This document shows positions 36,158-45,697 of a stretch of 64,000 bases of DNA, piece by piece. Numbering within the stretch: position 1 is the first letter of the stretch; every line of letters starts with the position of its first letter. The translations under genes and the position numbers were made by a program. The notes under the pieces were generated by a model. It was not told where the DNA came from and did not search any database. It saw only the letters and a list, made by a program, of their open reading frames with translations. Source of the stretch: Leptothoe spongobia TAU-MAC 1115 (GTDB taxonomy: Bacteria; Cyanobacteriota; Cyanobacteriia; Phormidesmidales; Phormidesmidaceae); contig NZ_JADOES010000003.1 of NCBI RefSeq assembly GCF_018739885.1, forward strand, positions 186,001 to 250,000. The letters run 5' to 3'.

Positions 36158-36217
36158 TTTCAGAAACAGCACAAAAGTGTGTAAGCGTAAACATAGCTGA
36201 GTACGAGGCATTAATTA

Positions 36218-37204
36218 GTGAATGGCCAGTTATCCAACATATTCAACTCAACCATGGCATCCTCTGCCTTGTCTGCTGCCTATGAGCTAGGTCTAATAGA
36301 AGCATTAGAAAAGCAACAGACTGTAGACATTGCAACATTTTGCCAAGATAAGGATTTACACCAACCGTCCCTAGTAGCAATTATCTCTGCTCTTTGCTGC
36401 TTCGACATCTGCCACATTGAGAATAATCAATCTACCGTAAAACCGGGAGCATCATTTGCAGAAGCTTACCAATACAAGGGATACTTTCTATGGTTGATTC
36501 GGGGCTATGGATATCTCTTGCAAAATTTAGCCTCCATTACACAAAACAAAAATCGGCATGATGATTTTATCAACCGCGATGGCCGATACATCGCCTTATC
36601 CGGACGCGACTATGGACAACAGTTTGTTGATAGCTACTTTGAGCAATTGTTGTCAGAAGTTCCTTATCAATTTGTTGCAGACCTTGGCTGCGGGAGTGGA
36701 GCTAAATTAATCAATATCGTCACCAATAATCCTACCGTTCGAGGAATTGGTATTGATATTAATCCAGGGGCTGTGACTACAGCACGAATAGCAGTGGATG
36801 ATTTTCACCTACAGGACAAGGTGAAAATCATAGAAGCTGATATTAGCCAGTTAGACAGGCAATCAAATTTTGAAGAGGTTGATACTGTATTTTCCTTCTT
36901 TAACGGGCATGATCTGTGGCCCTATGATAAGTGTTCAAAGTTCCTAACAAATCTCCACACAGCCTTTCCCAACATTAAGCGGTTTCTTCTGTGCGACACC
37001 TATCGCTCAGATACGATTCCCTCAGCTAATGTACCTATTTTCACGTTAGGATTTGAATTTACCCATGGCATCATGGGGCAATATATTCCATCACTAACTG
37101 AGTGGTTAGATTTATTCGCAGAATCCGGTTGGCAATGTGTAGAACACAGAGAAATCGGGATACCATTCAGTACTATTTTTGATTTACGTCCTAGTCAGGA
37201 CTAA
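36218..37204 (+). CDS. MppJ-like alpha-keto-acid C-methyltransferase (predicted)
   Basis: This class I SAM methyltransferase has a helical dimerisation N-terminus and a Rossmann core (FVADLGCGSGAKLINIV, GIGIDINPGAVTTAR). It strongly recalls MppJ, the iron-dependent phenylpyruvate C3-methyltransferase of mannopeptimycin synthesis: NIFNSTMASSALSAAYELG, FFNGHDLWPYDKC, FTLGFEFTHGIMGQYIPSL. The two histidines that bind iron in MppJ (His243, His295 as I recall) correspond to His231 and His283 here, with the same 52-residue spacing. Starts at a GTG (36218). An alternative is a plain O-methyltransferase of the same fold, but the ligand pair argues for an alpha-keto-acid substrate. 60 bp after egtD. 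Confidence 0.8.
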   Translation: MNGQLSNIFNSTMASSALSAAYELGLIEALEKQQTVDIATFCQDKDLHQPSLVAIISALCCFDICHIENNQSTVKPGASFAEAYQYKGYFLWLIRGYGYLLQNLASITQNKNRHDDFINRDGRYIALSGRDYGQQFVDSYFEQLLSEVPYQFVADLGCGSGAKLINIVTNNPTVRGIGIDINPGAVTTARIAVDDFHLQDKVKIIEADISQLDRQSNFEEVDTVFSFFNGHDLWPYDKCSKFLTNLHTAFPNIKRFLLCDTYRSDTIPSANVPIFTLGFEFTHGIMGQYIPSLTEWLDLFAESGWQCVEHREIGIPFSTIFDLRPSQD

Positions 37205-37222
37205 TGCAATTTTGAACAATTA

Positions 37223-38296
37223 ATGGAAAATTTGACTAATCCGCATATTAAGGAATTAATGCCCAGGGTCGCTGCGTCCAGTAGATCCGGCCCTGGTATT
37301 TATCTAGATTGCAATGAGCTGCCATATCCTCCCTCTCCTAAGGTTGTTCAGGCAATTGTAGAGGCCATCCCTAGACTTAATCGGTATCCAGACACCTTAG
37401 GGGGCTCTCTAAGAAAGGCATTAGCAAATTACGCTGGTGTAGCTGAGCAAAAAGTAATTATCGGGAATGGTTCAGACGACTTAATTGAGCTGATTATCAA
37501 AGTTTTTATTGCTCCCGGCGAAGAAGTTGTTATTCTTGACCCAACATTTCCGATTTACGCCTTATCGACACGGGTTATGGATGGTCACCCTGTTATTTTT
37601 AGAAGGATGACTGATTTTGGCATAGACTTTCAATACATCATTGAGAATATTACTAGTACAACAAAGGCTATTTTTATCGCCAACCCTAACAATCCTACGG
37701 GCAGCTTAGTGGCTCGTCAGGATCTGATGCATCTGATTGAGAATGTAGATTGTTTAGTGGTCATTGATGAGTGTTACTATGAATTCTCTCAAGAAACGAT
37801 AGCTGATTTAGTTGATGTTTATGAAAATTTGCTAATTCTCCGTAGTTTTTCAAAGAGTTTTGGACTAGCTGGACTGAGATTAGGTTATAGCATTGCCAAT
37901 AAAAACATAATTGATTATCTCTACCGTGCCACTCAGATTTATCCAATCAATTCATTAGCATTAGTTGCAGGCGCTGCAGCCTTGGGTGACTGGGAGTACA
38001 TCAGCTCAAAAGTCAGACAAGTTTGCCAGGAAAGAGACCTACTTCGGGAGAAGATGGAACAAATGGGTTTTATTGTCTCTCCTTCTACAGCCAATTTTCT
38101 CTTTGTTAACACTAAGCCTTTAGGAATTACCTCCACTAATCTATCTCGGATACTGCGTGAGCAAAATATATGGGTCAGAGATTTTGGAGGAAAATTAGGG
38201 TTAGATAATTATTATTTTAGAACAGCCATCGGTACACCTGCTGAAAATCAGAAATTGCAGGCTGCTTTGAATGAATTGCTCAATAATCATGCCTAA
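37223..38296 (+). CDS. HisC-like PLP-dependent aminotransferase
   Basis: This fold-type I aminotransferase of the histidinol-phosphate family has LDCNELPYPPSPKVVQAI, NGSDDLIELI, ANPNNPTGSL, VIDECYYEF and the PLP lysine Lys211 in SFSKSFGLAGLRLGY. It is 357 aa, near full HisC length. Its place 18 bp after the MppJ-like gene suggests it interconverts histidine (or a methylated form) and imidazolylpyruvate rather than serving histidine synthesis, which is an inference. PLP C-S lyase activity on the sulfoxide is the other possibility, since ergothioneine and ovothiol pathways need an EgtE/OvoB lyase and no other PLP enzyme is nearby. Confidence 0.88.
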   Translation: MENLTNPHIKELMPRVAASSRSGPGIYLDCNELPYPPSPKVVQAIVEAIPRLNRYPDTLGGSLRKALANYAGVAEQKVIIGNGSDDLIELIIKVFIAPGEEVVILDPTFPIYALSTRVMDGHPVIFRRMTDFGIDFQYIIENITSTTKAIFIANPNNPTGSLVARQDLMHLIENVDCLVVIDECYYEFSQETIADLVDVYENLLILRSFSKSFGLAGLRLGYSIANKNIIDYLYRATQIYPINSLALVAGAAALGDWEYISSKVRQVCQERDLLREKMEQMGFIVSPSTANFLFVNTKPLGITSTNLSRILREQNIWVRDFGGKLGLDNYYFRTAIGTPAENQKLQAALNELLNNHA

Positions 38297-38449
38297 TAAA
38301 ATGGTCATAACCGCCCCCTATATAGAGAAAAACAGTCTAATAGACTGACCAAAAGATTGCTGCTGTTGAACATGAGGATGCCTGACTGCAGACGTTCACT
38401 GAGAATGCATGCAAAAGTTAGAGCCCGTTATATATTTTCATAAGAAAAA

Positions 38450-39244
38450 TCAGAAAGCACGATTGAAACGATGAATGTGGGGTTGAAGATCGGTAGCAGT
38501 AACAGTCAAACTATGGGCCTGGGCAATCGATTCCCAATCACCGTCAAATAAGGGTTCAGACGCTAAAATAACGCCCTCTGACTGACGCAACAGGTAAAAC
38601 GACGGAGCCTGAGCTTGATTGTCAAAGCGAGCTGCCACCAACTTTTCCCCATCGCTGATCACAATCACACCGGATACTCGAACATCATGTTTATTAGCCA
38701 AAGATTGAATCATGTCAAGGGCCTGTTCTAAAGCTCCTAATAGCTCTAACTGAGGATCAAGCTCTAGCAGGTGGGTAATCAGGGCAAAGATATGCTCGGA
38801 ATCTGTAAGGCCGTAGATATTTTGATAAGCAACATCGCCAATCAGATCACGCATGGGGCGATAAAGCGTCTGTCGAAACTTATCGATCCAACCGTTATGT
38901 ACAAATAGAAGTTGACCATGGCGAAACGGCTGACAGTTACTAAAATCCAGGGGCAAACCTGGTGTAGCACTGCGAATATTCGCAACCAAAGACCGGGCCT
39001 GAATGTAACGACACAGGTGAGGTAGATTGGCGTCATTCCAAATGGGCAACACATTACGATAGACATAGGGCTCGGCTGTCCTGTCATCAGGATGATGCCA
39101 ACCCATGCCAAATCCATCGGCATTCAGCAAAGCTATCTGTAGTTCTTTGGGCTGATAGCCCTGAGCCACTAAGGAATGCTCTGGTTTCAGAATCAGGTTC
39201 TCCAAAGGGAGAGGAGCGCCTAAATAGGCAAGTAAACGACACAT
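38450..39244 (-). CDS. EgtC-family class II glutamine amidotransferase
   Basis: This Ntn-hydrolase starts Met-Cys-Arg at the ATG 39244; cleavage of Met exposes the nucleophilic Cys2. A GTG at 39253 would add three residues and block this, so it is rejected. Family features are LNADGFGMGW, LVANIRSATPGLP, QPFRHGQLLFVHNGWID and SDSEHIF-like LTDSEHIFALI. In mycobacteria EgtC removes gamma-glutamate from the ergothioneine intermediate; YafJ-like relatives have unknown roles. It converges with the aminotransferase, 153 bp away, and could serve the same pathway, but cyanobacteria often carry such a gene elsewhere too. 264 aa. Confidence 0.88.
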   Translation of the reverse strand: MCRLLAYLGAPLPLENLILKPEHSLVAQGYQPKELQIALLNADGFGMGWHHPDDRTAEPYVYRNVLPIWNDANLPHLCRYIQARSLVANIRSATPGLPLDFSNCQPFRHGQLLFVHNGWIDKFRQTLYRPMRDLIGDVAYQNIYGLTDSEHIFALITHLLELDPQLELLGALEQALDMIQSLANKHDVRVSGVIVISDGEKLVAARFDNQAQAPSFYLLRQSEGVILASEPLFDGDWESIAQAHSLTVTATDLQPHIHRFNRAF

Positions 39245-39379
39245 AGAGGACACATATTAGTGCGAAAGTTTATCAATATCTGGCATTGCTGATCTTCGCA
39301 AGGCTCTAAGCTACAAAGTCTCGACAAATAGCAGGTATGCCAGAACGATGCATGCCACGCAATCAGCAATGAAAATTCC

Positions 39380-39760
39380 CTAGTTTGTCAGAGAGAGGGC
39401 AGCCGTAGCTAATAGTCCCCAGCCAATAATCAGGGCCAATCCTCCCAACGGGGTAATCGCTCCCAAAATTTTAATGCCAGATAAACTCAGGCCATAGAGG
39501 CTACCTGAGAAGATCACAATACCGACAATAAATGCCCAACTAGCGGATCCCAGCCAGCTATTATTCGGAAGTTGTAGCCATAGAAGTCCCACCAAGAGCA
39601 ACGCCAGGGAATGATACATCTGGTAGCGCGTGCCTAGTTCAAACGTGGCTAACGCTTTTTCAGTTAGCTGCTCTTTGAGTGCATGAGCCCCAAAGGCACC
39701 GCCTGCAACAGATAGGCCCCCTAAGATAGATGCGATCGCAAGACACAGACGAGCAGTCAT
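39380..39760 (-). CDS. DUF423 membrane protein
   Basis: The 126-aa protein is a YgdD/DUF423 member with four TM helices and the family start ILGGLSVAGGAFGAHALKEQL and RYQMYHSLALLLVG. Function unknown. It lies 135 bp upstream of the EgtC-like gene on the same strand. Confidence 0.92.
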   Translation of the reverse strand: MTARLCLAIASILGGLSVAGGAFGAHALKEQLTEKALATFELGTRYQMYHSLALLLVGLLWLQLPNNSWLGSASWAFIVGIVIFSGSLYGLSLSGIKILGAITPLGGLALIIGWGLLATAALSLTN

Positions 39761-40067
39761 AGTGTAACCAAAAGAACGAACTTCTCCAGAGTAAACAATG
39801 CTCTGTCATTCTGCCTTAGAGATGACTAATTAAATCACAATCGGTTGTTCTGTCTCAGCAAGACTTCAACCTGCATTAGTCAGTTACACGGAGGGGACAT
39901 TGCCTAGCTTCAAAGCCTGGTCAAAGAAAAAAGCAACAAAGACATCCCTCGGCTCCTCAGAGATACCGCCTCCTTTTTCCCTGACATCAGCCGTGATCAT
40001 GACCTTCAACCATACAACTACCGCTGTTTAACTTCTTCATCTTCTCAATTTGGACTGGCATCACTCT
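39761..40067. other. intergenic region upstream of the CHAT gene
   Basis: A 307-bp gap between divergent genes. It holds promoters presumably, but I see no clear motif, hairpin or extra gene. Confidence 0.45.
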
Positions 40068-43000
40068 ATGGAAGTCTTACCCAAAGCAACATTAGCACTT
40101 GCATTACTGCCAATTGTGAGTAGTGGCATTGCGATTGCAGACAACGTTCCACTGCTAGCCCAGAGCATTGTGCCCACAGCTCCGACAACCCAGATCACCA
40201 TTTCAGATCAGGACGTCATTGACATTAGCGGAGGTACTCCAGCAGCAAACAATATCTTCCACAGCTTTGAGCAATTCAATCTAGCCCCAGGCCAAACTGC
40301 TAATTTTATTACCCCTCTTAACACCGATGCCGTCATCGGACAGGTGATCGGTGGCAATACCTCCACCATTGACGGCCTCTTGCAACTCACAGGTAGTCAC
40401 GCTGACCTTTACCTAGTCAATCCCGCCGGACTGATCTTTGGCCCCAACGCCCGCCTGGATCTCCGGGGATCTTTTACAGCCACTACGGCCACTCATATCG
40501 GGAATGACACCGAGTGGTTCAACGTCCTCAGCAATCCTGACTACAGCACCTTAGTCACTGCACCTAGTAATTTTGGCTTTAGTCGTTCTAGCAGCGTCAT
40601 CAACCATGGGCAATTGACTGTGCCAGAAGGAGCAAGTATACGCTTTCTCGCTCCTCAAGTGACTAATACTGGCACTCTCACCGCTCCAGATGGGAAAGTC
40701 ACACTTTTCACAGCAGAACGCGACCAAACCATACGTATTGGACAGAGCGGCAGCTTACTTAGCCTAGAAATCACCGCCCAGAATGGGACATCAGACTCTC
40801 TACCAGCCATGATTACAGGGGGTCATATACACCACAGCAACAGCCTGGTCATCAGTAATGATGGGGAAATGGCCCTAGTGACTAGTGAGATCCCGACAGA
40901 GGCTCAACAGTCGTTTAATCTGAGTAATTCTGGCAATATCTCTACCGCAGGCATGACAGGGGGCGAAATTCATCTTTTAGGTGATACGATCCAGATAACC
41001 GATAGCACCCTAGATGCTTCCGGTCAGACTCAAGGTGGGTCAATTCGCATTGGCGGAGATTTTCAGGGAAAAGGCTCCTTACCCCGTGCATCCCAAACAA
41101 TCATTACCGACACTGCTAGGTTGAGCGCTGATACGATTCAGGGGAATGGCGGCGAAGTCATCGTCTGGTCTGATGGCTCTACTCTTTTTAGTGGAAGCAT
41201 TTCAGCACAATCAGCTACAGGTAACGGAGGTCTGGTCGAAACCTCGGGCCTTCATCACTTGAGCATTGGCAACACAGCAACCGTTAACACCATGGCACCC
41301 CATGGAAACAGCGGCCTATGGTTACTAGATCCGACTAATCTAACCCTCGTAGACACCAACCTTGTCACAGAGCCCGTCTTCAAGGATATTAACGAGGCGC
41401 TTAACAGTCCCACAGACAATAGCCTACTCAGCATCTCAACGGTTACCACTGCCTTAGACTCAACCAACATCACCTTACAAGCTGCTGACTCTATCACCAT
41501 TGCCTCCCCTGTTGATGCCAGCAGCAATAACACTGACAACAATTTATTGATCGATACGACCACTCTCAATCTTGATGCACCCATTACCCTGACAGATGAG
41601 GGCAAGCTCTCGGGTACAGCAACAACAGTAAATGTAGGAGCAAATGGCAGCATCCAAAATGGCATCGATGCTGTTGCCGAAGGAGGCAACGTCAACCTAG
41701 CCGCGACCACCTATCGTGAAGGCAATACGATCACTCTGGATCGTAGCCTTATACTAAGAGGCCAAGGTCAAGACAGCACGCTTATTAGTGGCGATGCCAA
41801 CAACGATGGCAAGGGCAATCATCAAGTCCTCAGCATTAGCAACAGTGGGGACAATATTAATCTCACGAATCTCACCATTCAAGACGGTCTCAGCTCATCC
41901 GATGGTGCTGGACTTAGCAATGATGGCAAAAATACAACCATCAGCGATGTAACGTTTAGCAATAATCAAGTGACTGGTACCTCACAGGACGGTGGCGCTA
42001 TTCACAACCGAGGTTCGCTCAGTATATCCAATGCAGTGTTTGACAATAATCTTACTGGCTCTGACGGTGGCGCAATTGATATCCAGGAGGGCACAGTGGT
42101 GATTACCAACAGTACATTCACCAACAATCAAGCAGGAACCCATGGCGGGGCCATCGACGTTGACCCCAATGGCAAGCTTAAAGTTTCTAATACTAACTTT
42201 TCTCTTAATGCTGCCGGAACAGATGGTGGAGCTATCTACAGTGAAGGAGCAATCATCATTGATACGGTCAACTTTACTAACAATAATGCTAGCGAGACTG
42301 GCGGGGCAGTTTTTCTCAATGGTGATAGCGAGATTATAGCAAGTTCATTTTTCAACAATATGGCGCAACAGGGTGGCGGGATCACCAATCAAGGAGAGTT
42401 GAACTTACTGAAAAGTATCATTACCAGCAATCAGTCTACAGGCATAAGAACAGATGATGGTGGAGGCGGTATTTATAACACATCGGGAGGTAATCTGACG
42501 ATTGACACCAGTCTGATTAACAACAATATATCAGCAGCAACAGGAGGCGGCATTCTCAATTTTGCTGATAAGAATGAAACAATGGTGACAATTTCAAATA
42601 GCTCTATTGTTGGCAATCAGTCTTCCTCATTGGGCGGTGGCATTGCCATTGCTAGTCAACATTCTTTTTCCAATTTGTCGCAGTTAAACGTTATCAACAG
42701 CACCATTTCAGGCAATCAAGCACTGACTGGTGGAGGCATTCATACGATTGGCCCTACTAGTCTAACTAATGTCACTATCGCAGAGAACATCGCTATTAGC
42801 TCAGGCGGCGGCGTCTCTGATAACACAGCTACAGCCACCGAACCATCTTTGATTAACACGATTGTAGCAGTCAACAGTGCCCCCCTAAACCCTGACGTAG
42901 AAGGGAATTTTAGGGATCAAGGCAATAACCTAATTGGCATCAATGAAGGCAGTAATAGCTTCTCAGTCAGTGCACTAGTGGGCACGATCAGTAAACCTAT

Positions 43001-44675
43001 CAATGCAGGCCTGGACTCCCTCAAAAGTGTGGGCAGCGATCTCCCTGCACATCAGCTCCTAAGCAATAGCCTAGCCGCAAATGCTGGCAATAACGCAGTC
43101 GCCACTACTAGCGATCAAAATGGGCAGCCCAGAATTATCGGTAACACTATTGATATTGGAGCTGTCGAAAGTAATATTCTTCCTACAGACCCCATCACTC
43201 CCGCTCCAACTAGCCCTCTACCTGCACAACAGCCTGTTCTCCCATCATCTTCACAGCAGTCTCAGCCAGGCAATACCCTGCCAAATAGTCTGATAAACCT
43301 GACTGATGCAGTGGTTTTAATTCAAGAAGAGAAGACTGTCCAGCAGTTAAGCTTCAATTCAGAGCAAGTCAGTGTCACCATGCCAAATGGCCGTCTACGC
43401 TACTTCGATGAAGAGGCATTTCAATATTTAGAAGAAACTTTCAGCAAAGACTTTGAAAAGTACTGGCAGCTGCCACAAACGCAACCAGTCAGCTTAGAAA
43501 CTGTTCAACAAACATTGCAACAAGCAAGTAATCACCATCAAACTCAGTCAGCTGTGATTTATGCGGTCTATGTGCCTTCCACCGAATCAACTGAGAATGC
43601 CTTAGACCAATTTGTACTACCTCGGACTAAAAGTGACCCCAAACCCGAGGATCAACTACTACTAATTTTAGTTCCCCCCACAGGCAAACCCATACAACAT
43701 CTAATCGATGTTTCACGCACTGAACTAACCCAGCAAGCAAAATTATTCCGGCTAGCGGTCTCGGATCCTGAAGATTCAGAGAGCTACCGTGCCCTAGCAC
43801 GCCAGATGTATGGTTGGTTGTTGGCACCTCTGCAACCAGATCTAGCTAAGCATCAGATCGACCATGTGATGTACTCACTCGACCAGGGACTACGAGCGAT
43901 TCCTCTAGCTGCGATGATGCAAGAGAATTCTTTTGTGATCGAACAGTATGGTATATCAATGATTCCTAGCATAGGCCTAACACAGCCACAGTTTGAGCAT
44001 ATGCCCGCTAGACAACGTTCTCTGATCGCAGGGGCTAATTATTTTCAAGCTTTTGAAGAGCTGCCAGCCGTTACAACTGAGTTAGAGATTGTTGCCCAAA
44101 ATACCCAAGCCACTGATGTACTCATCAATGAAACCTTTACACTGGATAACTTTCTGGCCCTACAAGCATCTCAGCAATATGACCTACTGCACCTAGCAAC
44201 CCATGCTGAATTTAATGCAGGTAATTTAGAGCAATCGTTTATTCAGTTTTGGGATTCTCCACTAACATTTAACAGAATGCGGGACCTGAGTTGGTCCGAG
44301 CTAGAGCTATTGATTTTAAGTGCCTGTGGCACTGCCCTCAGTAGCCCTGAAGCTGAATTAGGATTCACAGGATTAGCCGCAGGAGCAGGGATTGAAACAG
44401 CCATGGGTAGCCTGTGGAACGTCTCAGACATAGGTACTCTAGCCTTGATGGCGGAGTTTTATTCCCAGCTCCCCGCAACGCCTTTACGTTTCCATACCTT
44501 GCAAAAAGCGCAACTCTCCTTGATTCAAGGTAATACTCACATCAAAAACAATATATTGAACACATCCCAGAGTGCGATAGAGCTACCCACTGACTGGTCC
44601 TTACCCTCCACAGCAAAGTTTACCCATCCCTTTTACTGGTCAGGATTCACGATGGTTGGCAACCCTTGGGATTAA
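40068..44675 (+). CDS. two-partner-secretion beta-helix protein with C-terminal CHAT protease
   Basis: A 1535-aa protein. A signal peptide (to about residue 35, ending AQS) is followed by a TPS/haemagglutinin-activity domain (SFEQFNLAPGQTANFITP, LYLVNPAGLIFGPNARLDLRGSF). Next come several hundred residues of right-handed beta-helix repeats with Asn/Gly-rich turns (GGAIDVDPN, GGAIYSEG, GGGIYNTS), a Pro/Gln linker, then a CHAT caspase-like domain from about residue 1180. The catalytic pair is His1379 (LATHAEFN) and Cys1420 (LSACGTALSS). A TTG at 40050 would add six residues; the ATG at 40068 gives a normal signal peptide. The TpsB pore partner is not in the window. Confidence 0.93.
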   Translation: MEVLPKATLALALLPIVSSGIAIADNVPLLAQSIVPTAPTTQITISDQDVIDISGGTPAANNIFHSFEQFNLAPGQTANFITPLNTDAVIGQVIGGNTSTIDGLLQLTGSHADLYLVNPAGLIFGPNARLDLRGSFTATTATHIGNDTEWFNVLSNPDYSTLVTAPSNFGFSRSSSVINHGQLTVPEGASIRFLAPQVTNTGTLTAPDGKVTLFTAERDQTIRIGQSGSLLSLEITAQNGTSDSLPAMITGGHIHHSNSLVISNDGEMALVTSEIPTEAQQSFNLSNSGNISTAGMTGGEIHLLGDTIQITDSTLDASGQTQGGSIRIGGDFQGKGSLPRASQTIITDTARLSADTIQGNGGEVIVWSDGSTLFSGSISAQSATGNGGLVETSGLHHLSIGNTATVNTMAPHGNSGLWLLDPTNLTLVDTNLVTEPVFKDINEALNSPTDNSLLSISTVTTALDSTNITLQAADSITIASPVDASSNNTDNNLLIDTTTLNLDAPITLTDEGKLSGTATTVNVGANGSIQNGIDAVAEGGNVNLAATTYREGNTITLDRSLILRGQGQDSTLISGDANNDGKGNHQVLSISNSGDNINLTNLTIQDGLSSSDGAGLSNDGKNTTISDVTFSNNQVTGTSQDGGAIHNRGSLSISNAVFDNNLTGSDGGAIDIQEGTVVITNSTFTNNQAGTHGGAIDVDPNGKLKVSNTNFSLNAAGTDGGAIYSEGAIIIDTVNFTNNNASETGGAVFLNGDSEIIASSFFNNMAQQGGGITNQGELNLLKSIITSNQSTGIRTDDGGGGIYNTSGGNLTIDTSLINNNISAATGGGILNFADKNETMVTISNSSIVGNQSSSLGGGIAIASQHSFSNLSQLNVINSTISGNQALTGGGIHTIGPTSLTNVTIAENIAISSGGGVSDNTATATEPSLINTIVAVNSAPLNPDVEGNFRDQGNNLIGINEGSNSFSVSALVGTISKPINAGLDSLKSVGSDLPAHQLLSNSLAANAGNNAVATTSDQNGQPRIIGNTIDIGAVESNILPTDPITPAPTSPLPAQQPVLPSSSQQSQPGNTLPNSLINLTDAVVLIQEEKTVQQLSFNSEQVSVTMPNGRLRYFDEEAFQYLEETFSKDFEKYWQLPQTQPVSLETVQQTLQQASNHHQTQSAVIYAVYVPSTESTENALDQFVLPRTKSDPKPEDQLLLILVPPTGKPIQHLIDVSRTELTQQAKLFRLAVSDPEDSESYRALARQMYGWLLAPLQPDLAKHQIDHVMYSLDQGLRAIPLAAMMQENSFVIEQYGISMIPSIGLTQPQFEHMPARQRSLIAGANYFQAFEELPAVTTELEIVAQNTQATDVLINETFTLDNFLALQASQQYDLLHLATHAEFNAGNLEQSFIQFWDSPLTFNRMRDLSWSELELLILSACGTALSSPEAELGFTGLAAGAGIETAMGSLWNVSDIGTLALMAEFYSQLPATPLRFHTLQKAQLSLIQGNTHIKNNILNTSQSAIELPTDWSLPSTAKFTHPFYWSGFTMVGNPWD

Positions 44676-44909
44676 GACTCAAGCCTACATGCCGCCAACA
44701 ATTGATCTGCCCAAGTTGTTTAATATCATGGAGACTTTACGGGGTCTAGATATCTATCTGCTCAGATTTTAAGTATTCTTTACCCACCTTAGAGTAACAA
44801 AAGATACCCTGTAGACAGATGACACTACCCAGTATGGACTATCAGCATATGGACGACCGTCAAGTCCTCAAAACAAGCTGAGTTCATATATACGTTCTCT
44901 TTCCCTAAC

Positions 44910-45629
44910 ATGCAACAATTGATGACCGGCCTCAAGTCAGCCTATCTCCTGTCGTCAGCGATATTGGCAGGCTGTATTACGTTAAGCCTGATTACGCCTG
45001 GCTTTGCAGGCGAAAGAATTCGCTGGACTCCTGACGCTGAACGAGGCAGTATCGGCTCTACCCTATCAGGTGGCAGACGGGGTCAAGAAGCAGTGAGTTG
45101 CAATGCATCCGAGGACACGGCTCGCTTATCTCTCATCGTGCCAGGAGATCGCTCACGACTCTTGACAACAGTCACTAATCCCACCCTGACATGGCATGTG
45201 GCCACTGTTGTCCCTGTCTCTATGACGTTTCATTTTTCAGATCCTACCCTAGCAAATCCGATCTATACTCAAAATCTTGAAATAGCAAAAACTAGCACCA
45301 TTAGCATAACCTTGCCAAAGGAAACCTTGACCACTGGCAAAAAATATCGCTGGACCGTTTTACTCTCGTGTCCTGATGAACCGCAAACCGAAATTTCTGC
45401 ACGGAGCTTCGTCGAACGTGTAGACAGGGAATCATTGGATATAAATAATCTATCTAGCCTAGAGCAGGCAAGCGTCTATGCCAATCAAGGCATTTGGTAC
45501 GACGCTATCGCTGCCCTGCTTGAAGCCAGAAGTCAGGGGGTAACGAATGCTGAAACTATGGTGCAAACTCTTTTGGAACAGGGACAAAGCCAAGCAGAGG
45601 TAAACCTATCAACGGTGGTTCATCTGTAA
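44910..45629 (+). CDS. DUF928 secreted protein
   Basis: The 239-aa protein has a signal peptide (to about residue 35) and a DUF928 domain: LSLIVPGDRSRLLTTVTNPTLTWHVA, TISITLPKETLTTGKKYRWTVLLSCPD (in pieces). DUF928 genes in cyanobacteria often neighbour CHAT-TPS and CHASE2 genes, as here. Function unknown; export to the periplasm is inferred from the signal peptide. Confidence 0.9.
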   Translation: MQQLMTGLKSAYLLSSAILAGCITLSLITPGFAGERIRWTPDAERGSIGSTLSGGRRGQEAVSCNASEDTARLSLIVPGDRSRLLTTVTNPTLTWHVATVVPVSMTFHFSDPTLANPIYTQNLEIAKTSTISITLPKETLTTGKKYRWTVLLSCPDEPQTEISARSFVERVDRESLDINNLSSLEQASVYANQGIWYDAIAALLEARSQGVTNAETMVQTLLEQGQSQAEVNLSTVVHL

Positions 45630-45697
45630 ACCTAGTTGGGTAATCACCGTATCACTCCAGCAGTGTAATCACGATCTCATACGGATAGTAGCCCTTT

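Noticed and set aside
41255..41710. 151-codon minus frame within the CHAT gene
   Set aside because: Shadow of the repetitive beta-helix coding sequence.
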